Shown piece by piece: positions 5,758-9,061 of a stretch of 9,061 bases of DNA (positions are counted from its first letter, which is position 1; every line of letters begins with the position of its first letter). The stretch is from CAZQYC01 sp043746555 (GTDB lineage: Bacteria; Pseudomonadota; Gammaproteobacteria; Steroidobacterales; Steroidobacteraceae). The notes below the pieces were generated by a model, which was not told where the DNA came from, ran no database searches, and saw nothing but the letters and a program-made list of their open reading frames with translations. The translations under genes were made by a program, and so were the position numbers. The stretch spans positions 1 through 9,061 of the forward strand of contig JAYTQU010000020.1 in assembly GCA_043746555.1 (NCBI GenBank). The letters are read 5' to 3'.

Positions 5758-7047
5758 GTGCCATCATCGTTTCGTTCCTCCGTTGTCGCGGCTCCAACGC
5801 CGCGTCGCTCGCCCCGTTTAGTAAGTGGGTGGACGGGAGTGTGGGCGCAACTGCGGGCTGCAATTCACACAGGACTATTCGAGGCGACTGTAGAACGCGA
5901 ATTCCACTCGTGGTATGTGAACTTCACGCGCCCGCGTGTACGAGCCGCCATTTGGTTGCCGCTGATTGTTATCTTGGCGACCGCTTGCGCCGGCGGCCCG
6001 TTCGCCGAACTGCGCGCGAAGTGGTTCGCCGACGGTTATCCGCTGATGATCGATGGTTTGCGATTCGGCGTTATCCTGCCTTGGACAGTAGCGATGTTGG
6101 TCATTGTCTACACGCCGCTCTATCAACGTTGGTATTCGACTGCGGCGCAGGTGATCGCGCCGGTGCACGGCGTGTCCGTATTGCTCGCGGACGCCATGAT
6201 GCGAGCGCAGGGTTTCACGTTAAGCTCCTGGGTCGTGCTCACCTTGTTGAGCGGCTACTTCATGTACGGTCTTGCGTTGGCACCGGCAATTCGAACTGTT
6301 GTGCTAACGCTTGCCGCGTATGTAATCGTCGGCTATTCGATGGGTTTGATCGACACTCAGTGGTACGTCGATCTTTCCGCGATGATTTTCGGCGGCGCGT
6401 TCGGCGGATACGTTTGCTACGCGCTGCATCAATCGGTTCGTAGGAATTACATCGATTGGCGCACGCTTAAGGAGAACGTCCATCGCGATTCGCTCACCGG
6501 TATCTACAATCGTCGCTTATTCGACGATCAAATTGCGCGATTGTGGCAGCAGGCGGTTCGCGATCGCGTGCAGCTTGGTTTGTTGATTGTCGATATCGAT
6601 CATTTCAAAGCCTACAACGATACGCTCGGCCATCAAGCGGGCGATGAATGTCTGACCAAGATCGCCGCGATCCTCGGCGCCGGTGCGCGGCGTCCGCTGG
6701 ATGTCGCGGCGCGCTATGGCGGCGAAGAGTTCGCGATTCTTTTGTACGGCTCGGATCGTCGCACGATGGAAGACATCGCCGAGCAACTTCGTTCGCAAGT
6801 GTTGGCGAAAAAAATTGCGCATCCCGCATCGTCGGTGCATCCGTACGTGACGGTGAGCATCGGCGGCGCCTGTGTGACGCCGGTCGAAGGCCGCAGCGCG
6901 GTCGGATTCATTCAACTGGCCGATGAGGCGCTATACGCCGCCAAAGAGCGTGGTCGCAATCGCATCGTGCTAATGGATCGCGAGTACGACACCCTGCGCA
7001 CCGGCGTGTTCCGCAGCTTCAAGCCCCGAGAAGGCGCAGCCGCCTAA
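5758..7047 (+). CDS. six-TM membrane diguanylate cyclase (GGDEF) with intact active and inhibitory sites
   Basis: Makes cyclic di-GMP from two GTP at the inner membrane. The protein has 429 residues. The N-terminal 55 residues are soluble and start from GTG 5758, directly after an in-frame TAG; the upstream CGGGG is a poor ribosome binding site, so a later start is possible. Six hydrophobic segments lie near residues 63-82, 102-121, 128-147, 156-177, 179-198 and 205-224 and probably form a sensor of unknown ligand. The GGDEF domain runs from about 240 to 410, starting at RDSLTGIYNRR. D279 in VDIDHF should bind metal. GGEEF at 321-325 is a competent active site. RPLD at 312-315 lies five residues before it, the inhibitory c-di-GMP site, so product feedback inhibition is expected. 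There is no EAL or HD-GYP domain. It is divergent from the thioesterase and 56 bp upstream of the rhomboid gene. Cyclase function is well supported; the signal sensed is unknown. Confidence 0.93.
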   Translation: MPSSFRSSVVAAPTPRRSPRLVSGWTGVWAQLRAAIHTGLFEATVEREFHSWYVNFTRPRVRAAIWLPLIVILATACAGGPFAELRAKWFADGYPLMIDGLRFGVILPWTVAMLVIVYTPLYQRWYSTAAQVIAPVHGVSVLLADAMMRAQGFTLSSWVVLTLLSGYFMYGLALAPAIRTVVLTLAAYVIVGYSMGLIDTQWYVDLSAMIFGGAFGGYVCYALHQSVRRNYIDWRTLKENVHRDSLTGIYNRRLFDDQIARLWQQAVRDRVQLGLLIVDIDHFKAYNDTLGHQAGDECLTKIAAILGAGARRPLDVAARYGGEEFAILLYGSDRRTMEDIAEQLRSQVLAKKIAHPASSVHPYVTVSIGGACVTPVEGRSAVGFIQLADEALYAAKERGRNRIVLMDREYDTLRTGVFRSFKPREGAAA

Positions 7048-7055
7048 ATGCCGGG

Positions 7056-7073
7056 CGCGGGCGCCGCCCCGCG
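7056..7073. terminator. GC-rich hairpin between the GGDEF and rhomboid genes
   Basis: CGCGGG and CCCGCG are perfect 6-bp arms around a 6-nt loop, starting 9 bp after the cyclase stop codon. No T-tract follows, so it is at best a partial terminator or an RNA-stabilising structure that changes expression between the two co-oriented genes. Confidence 0.3.
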
Positions 7074-7103
7074 TTGCGGGCATTGTGGGTTAAGCTCGCG
7101 AGC

Positions 7104-8030
7104 ATGGTGCTGTTTCCCTACAAAGCGGATGTCGAGCTGTCGCGTTGGCCGACGATAACGATGGCCGTGTGCGCGATTTGTATCTGGGTGTTCGTGCGAC
7201 AGGAAATTTCCGAACACGCCTACCGATCGTCGCTCATGGACTATTGCAATCACGAGATTACGCGCGACGATCGCTTGGTGATGCACTACCTCGGCGGCCC
7301 GCAGGGTCGGCATATCTGCGATGTCATGTTGGAAATTCGCGCGGCGCCGAATCGTGCAGCCGCTATTCGTGGACTTTCGGAACACGCACGCCAAGTTCCG
7401 TTTTATAGAAATCCCGCCGACAGTACCGATTACATCGCTAATGCGCTCACCGAAAGTTCGCGTCGTTTCGAGCGCGCTGTTCCGCCGAATCTCACTGAGC
7501 GACTGCAGTACGATCCGAACGGCTTGAATGTTTGGCGCATGGTTACCGCGGCGTTTTCGCATGCCGACTGGTGGCATTTGACTTCCAATCTCGTTTTCTT
7601 TTTTGCGTTTGCCGCATCGGTCGAAGTGATTGCGGGCCACGGTTACTTTTTCGGATTCATTCTGTTGTCCGCAATCGGGACGCATTTGGCCTATAGATAC
7701 AGCGTCAGCGGCGCTGCGGACGCTCTTCCGACCATCGGGCTCTCGGGCGTCGTCATGGCGACGATGGCATTTCTCGCCACGGTCATCCCGGCATTGCGTA
7801 TTCGCTGCGTGTTTTGGCTTTTTGTGATTGTGCGCATGTTTCGCGTGCCCGCGCTTGCCATCGCTGCACTCTATATCGTCGAAAACATCTTCGGCTTCGT
7901 GAATCGCGATGCCGATTCCACGGTTAATTACATCGCACATATCAGCGGCGCTGCGATCGGCGTAGCGATGGGAACGCTATATCGCCTTACGCATCGCGAC
8001 TTCTTGCGCGGTCTTGTACAAGATATATAG
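7104..8030 (+). CDS. rhomboid-family intramembrane serine protease with an enlarged first loop
   Basis: Six-TM intramembrane protease of the rhomboid (S54) family, which cuts transmembrane helices of client proteins in the inner membrane. The protein has 308 residues from ATG 7104; an in-frame TTG at 7074 would add ten residues but has no better support. TM1 lies at about 16-31. A large loop follows (about 32-143), carrying C48 and C72 and ending in the WR motif at 144-145. The HxxxxHLxxN motif gives H153, H158 and N162. The catalytic serine is S214 in GLSG at the start of TM4, and the catalytic histidine is H279 in AHISGAAIG of TM6, with a G282/G286/G290 helix-packing run. With the usual N-in topology the loop faces the periplasm, where the two cysteines could form a disulfide. 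It sits between the cyclase (56 bp) and the FAH gene (28 bp). Protease function is likely; the substrate is unknown. Confidence 0.9.
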   Translation: MVLFPYKADVELSRWPTITMAVCAICIWVFVRQEISEHAYRSSLMDYCNHEITRDDRLVMHYLGGPQGRHICDVMLEIRAAPNRAAAIRGLSEHARQVPFYRNPADSTDYIANALTESSRRFERAVPPNLTERLQYDPNGLNVWRMVTAAFSHADWWHLTSNLVFFFAFAASVEVIAGHGYFFGFILLSAIGTHLAYRYSVSGAADALPTIGLSGVVMATMAFLATVIPALRIRCVFWLFVIVRMFRVPALAIAALYIVENIFGFVNRDADSTVNYIAHISGAAIGVAMGTLYRLTHRDFLRGLVQDI

Positions 8031-8058
8031 TTCGCATGTTGTTGCGAGCGAGAAAATC

Positions 8059-8745
8059 ATGAGCTATGTGTTTCCGGCATTTGAACCGACTTCGATAGCG
8101 ATTCAAGACGTTGTCGCTCGATATGCGGTGCATCGCATCTACTGCGTGGGGCGCAACTATGCCGAGCACGCGCGCGAGATGGGTGCCGATCCGACGCGCG
8201 AGCCGCCGTTCTTTTTTTTGAAACCCGCCGATGCCGTCGTTGCGAATGACGCGACGATTCCTTATCCGCCCCGCACGCAAAACTTTCACTACGAAGTAGA
8301 GTTGGTTGTTGCCATCGGTAAAGCCGGTCGGAACATTTCGCTCGCGAGCGCGCTTGAACATGTTTATGGCTACGCAGTAGGCATCGACTTGACCCGCCGA
8401 GATCTGCAAAAACAAGCGAAAGACGCCGGCAAGCCGTGGGATACCAGCAAGGGATTCGATCGCTCGGCGCCGGTGGCCGCGATTCGATCGATGGATAACG
8501 GCGGACACATTGCCAATGCTTCGATATGGTTGAAGGTCAACGGCGAACGCAAACAACAAGCCAATGTCGCCGACATGATTTGGTCGGTACCGGAAATCAT
8601 CGCCGAACTCTCGACGCTATTTGAACTCAAGCCGGGCGATTTGATTTTTACCGGCACGCCCGCAGGGGTAGGCGCGTTGCAGAAAAGCGATCGAGTCGAA
8701 GCGGGAATCGATGGTCTACAAACATTGACCGTTAGTGTCGCGTGA
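8059..8745 (+). CDS. fumarylacetoacetate hydrolase (FAH)-family protein, fumarylpyruvate-hydrolase-like
   Basis: Cytoplasmic metal-dependent enzyme of the FAH superfamily, whose members cleave C-C bonds of, or isomerise or decarboxylate, dicarbonyl acids from aromatic breakdown. The protein has 228 residues, matching the short single-domain forms. VGRNYAEHAREMG (30-42) and FFFLKPADAV (51-60) are the N-terminal signatures. The metal site is E79 and E81 in HYEVEL plus D110 in GIDLTRRD. PWDTSKGFD (126-134) supplies the usual lysine (K131), and FTGTPAGVG lies near the C-terminus. The whole pattern looks closest to the fumarylpyruvate hydrolase/YcgM-like branch, but no gentisate or homogentisate pathway genes are adjacent, so the substrate is uncertain. 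ATG 8059 is preceded by a GAG-containing stretch at usual spacing; an in-frame TTG at 8014 overlaps the rhomboid end and is unlikely. It is probably cotranscribed with the rhomboid gene. Confidence 0.93.
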   Translation: MSYVFPAFEPTSIAIQDVVARYAVHRIYCVGRNYAEHAREMGADPTREPPFFFLKPADAVVANDATIPYPPRTQNFHYEVELVVAIGKAGRNISLASALEHVYGYAVGIDLTRRDLQKQAKDAGKPWDTSKGFDRSAPVAAIRSMDNGGHIANASIWLKVNGERKQQANVADMIWSVPEIIAELSTLFELKPGDLIFTGTPAGVGALQKSDRVEAGIDGLQTLTVSVA

Positions 8746-8786
8746 GTGGAGTCTATTGTTGAGAGCGTCAGCGTCACGTCATTTTA

Positions 8787-8814
8787 AACGCGCCACGGTG
8801 AAAGTGAGCGCGTT
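8787..8814. terminator. hairpin 42 bp downstream of the FAH gene
   Basis: AACGCGC (8787-8793) and GCGCGTT (8808-8814) form a 7-bp stem, extended inside by CAC (8794-8796 region) and GTG with a bulged A. It is in the right place to end the FAH transcript, but no T-tract follows on the plus strand, so terminator function is only suggested. Confidence 0.3.
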
Positions 8815-8829
8815 AGTTGGCAAGTGTTC

Positions 8830-8845
8830 TCCCAACGATTTGGGA
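8830..8845. repeat. 6-4-6 perfect inverted repeat TCCCAA-CGAT-TTGGGA
   Basis: A perfect short palindrome in the non-coding tail. Its left arm can alternatively pair with GTTGG at 8816-8820, which would give competing hairpins in RNA. It could also be an operator for whatever lies to the right of the window. Confidence 0.35.
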
Positions 8846-8999
8846 CGACGTGAATAGTCAGTAAATGCGGCGCATGCAGCTTTTCGTCGCGGTCGAAAAA
8901 AAGCATCGCGGTGCCGATGACGACCGACCCTTGTGTATTCGGTTGGCGTGTAGTTCTACTTCGTCAGGTTGCGCTGAAGCGCGCGTTGCGGCGTTGCAC

Positions 9000-9051
9000 C
9001 GGCCTGAAAAATACTCACGTACTGCCGTGTACGCTGCGCTTTTTCAGGCCG
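9000..9051. repeat. long nested inverted repeat (12-bp outer stem, 5-bp inner stem)
   Basis: The outer arms CGGCCTGAAAAA (9000-9011) and TTTTTCAGGCCG (9040-9051) pair perfectly. Inside, separated by 6 bases on each side, CGTAC (9018-9022) and GTACG (9029-9033) pair around a 6-base loop. The element is therefore symmetric: 12-6-5-6-5-6-12. Read either way it gives a stem followed or preceded by A/T runs. It could be a bidirectional terminator, a dispersed palindromic repeat unit or part of a gene that continues beyond the window. Confidence 0.6.
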
Positions 9052-9061
9052 TTGCGCCTTG

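Larger units (their letters stand above)
8746..9061. other. 316-bp stretch with no confident gene, several hairpins
   Basis: After the FAH stop I see no recognisable protein. It holds a run of small inverted repeats: 8787-8814, TCCCAA-CGAT-TTGGGA at 8830-8845, TTTTCG (8881-8886) with CGAAAA (8894-8899), and GCGCT-GA-AGCGC at 8971-8982. A long nested repeat lies at 9000-9051. One plus-strand frame is open from ATG 8865 to the right edge (65 codons), and one minus-strand frame is open from the edge to a stop at 8956-8958 (34 codons). Neither shows a known motif, so I do not call either as a gene. Confidence 0.5.

Noticed and set aside
7044..7940. A 298-codon minus-strand frame opposite the rhomboid gene
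   Set aside because: It is composed largely of His, Arg and Asn with no hydrophobic core or motif, while the plus-strand frame has the full rhomboid catalytic set.
8014..8058. TTG start giving a longer FAH protein overlapping the rhomboid end
   Set aside because: The extra residues are not part of the family and the ATG at 8059 has a better placed ribosome binding site.
8881..8899. TTTTCG/CGAAAA hairpin as a terminator
   Set aside because: The stem is AT-rich and weak, and it is followed by A rather than T on the plus strand; no gene end is near on the minus strand.
1..9061. CRISPR array, tRNA or rRNA genes, insertion sequences, toxin-antitoxin or defence genes
   Set aside because: I looked for direct-repeat arrays, RNA-gene landmarks, transposase motifs and small paired genes and found none.

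Overview
The window reads as an ordinary chromosomal segment of a moderately GC-rich Gram-negative bacterium. The gene families point to Gammaproteobacteria, around the Xanthomonadales, Nevskiales or Steroidobacter-type lineages. These families are a PA-domain M28 peptidase, an IorAB-type molybdenum hydroxylase with a Tat signal, a short NlpC/P60 lipoprotein, a PaaI thioesterase and a 6TM-GGDEF protein. The lineage is inferred from gene types and codon style; there is no rRNA or marker gene to settle it. I see no tRNA, rRNA, CRISPR array, insertion sequence or phage gene.

Layout: (1) 1-1546, minus strand, an M28 zinc peptidase that runs off the left edge. (2) 1547-1697, a divergent intergenic region with a perfect inverted repeat. 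(3) 1698-4356, plus strand, a tightly coupled two-gene operon for the [2Fe-2S] subunit and the molybdopterin-binding subunit of an isoquinoline 1-oxidoreductase-like enzyme. (4) 4467-4967, plus, an NlpC/P60 lipoprotein, preceded by a strong hairpin. (5) 4989-5480, minus, a hotdog-fold thioesterase converging on it. (6) 5481-5757, a divergent intergenic region unusually rich in short perfect palindromes. (7) 5758-7047, plus, a six-TM diguanylate cyclase with an intact GGEEF site and an intact RxxD inhibitory site. (8) 7104-8030, plus, a rhomboid protease with a large first loop. (9) 8059-8745, plus, a fumarylacetoacetate-hydrolase-family enzyme. (10) 8746-9061, no confident gene, several hairpins and a striking long nested inverted repeat at the right end.

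Only the IorA/IorB pair is clearly one functional unit. It would be assembled with iron-sulfur and Mo cofactors in the cytoplasm and exported through Tat. The cyclase, rhomboid and FAH genes are co-oriented with short gaps (56 and 28 bp) and could share a transcript, but no common pathway is evident. Much of the window's product set acts at or beyond the inner membrane: M28 peptidase, IorAB, NlpC lipoprotein, 6TM cyclase and rhomboid.

I found no convincing new multi-gene system. The items most worth a second look are the nested repeat at 9000-9051, the palindrome cluster at 5481-5757, the rhomboid's large cysteine-bearing loop and the possible lipoprotein character of the Tat-exported IorB-like subunit.
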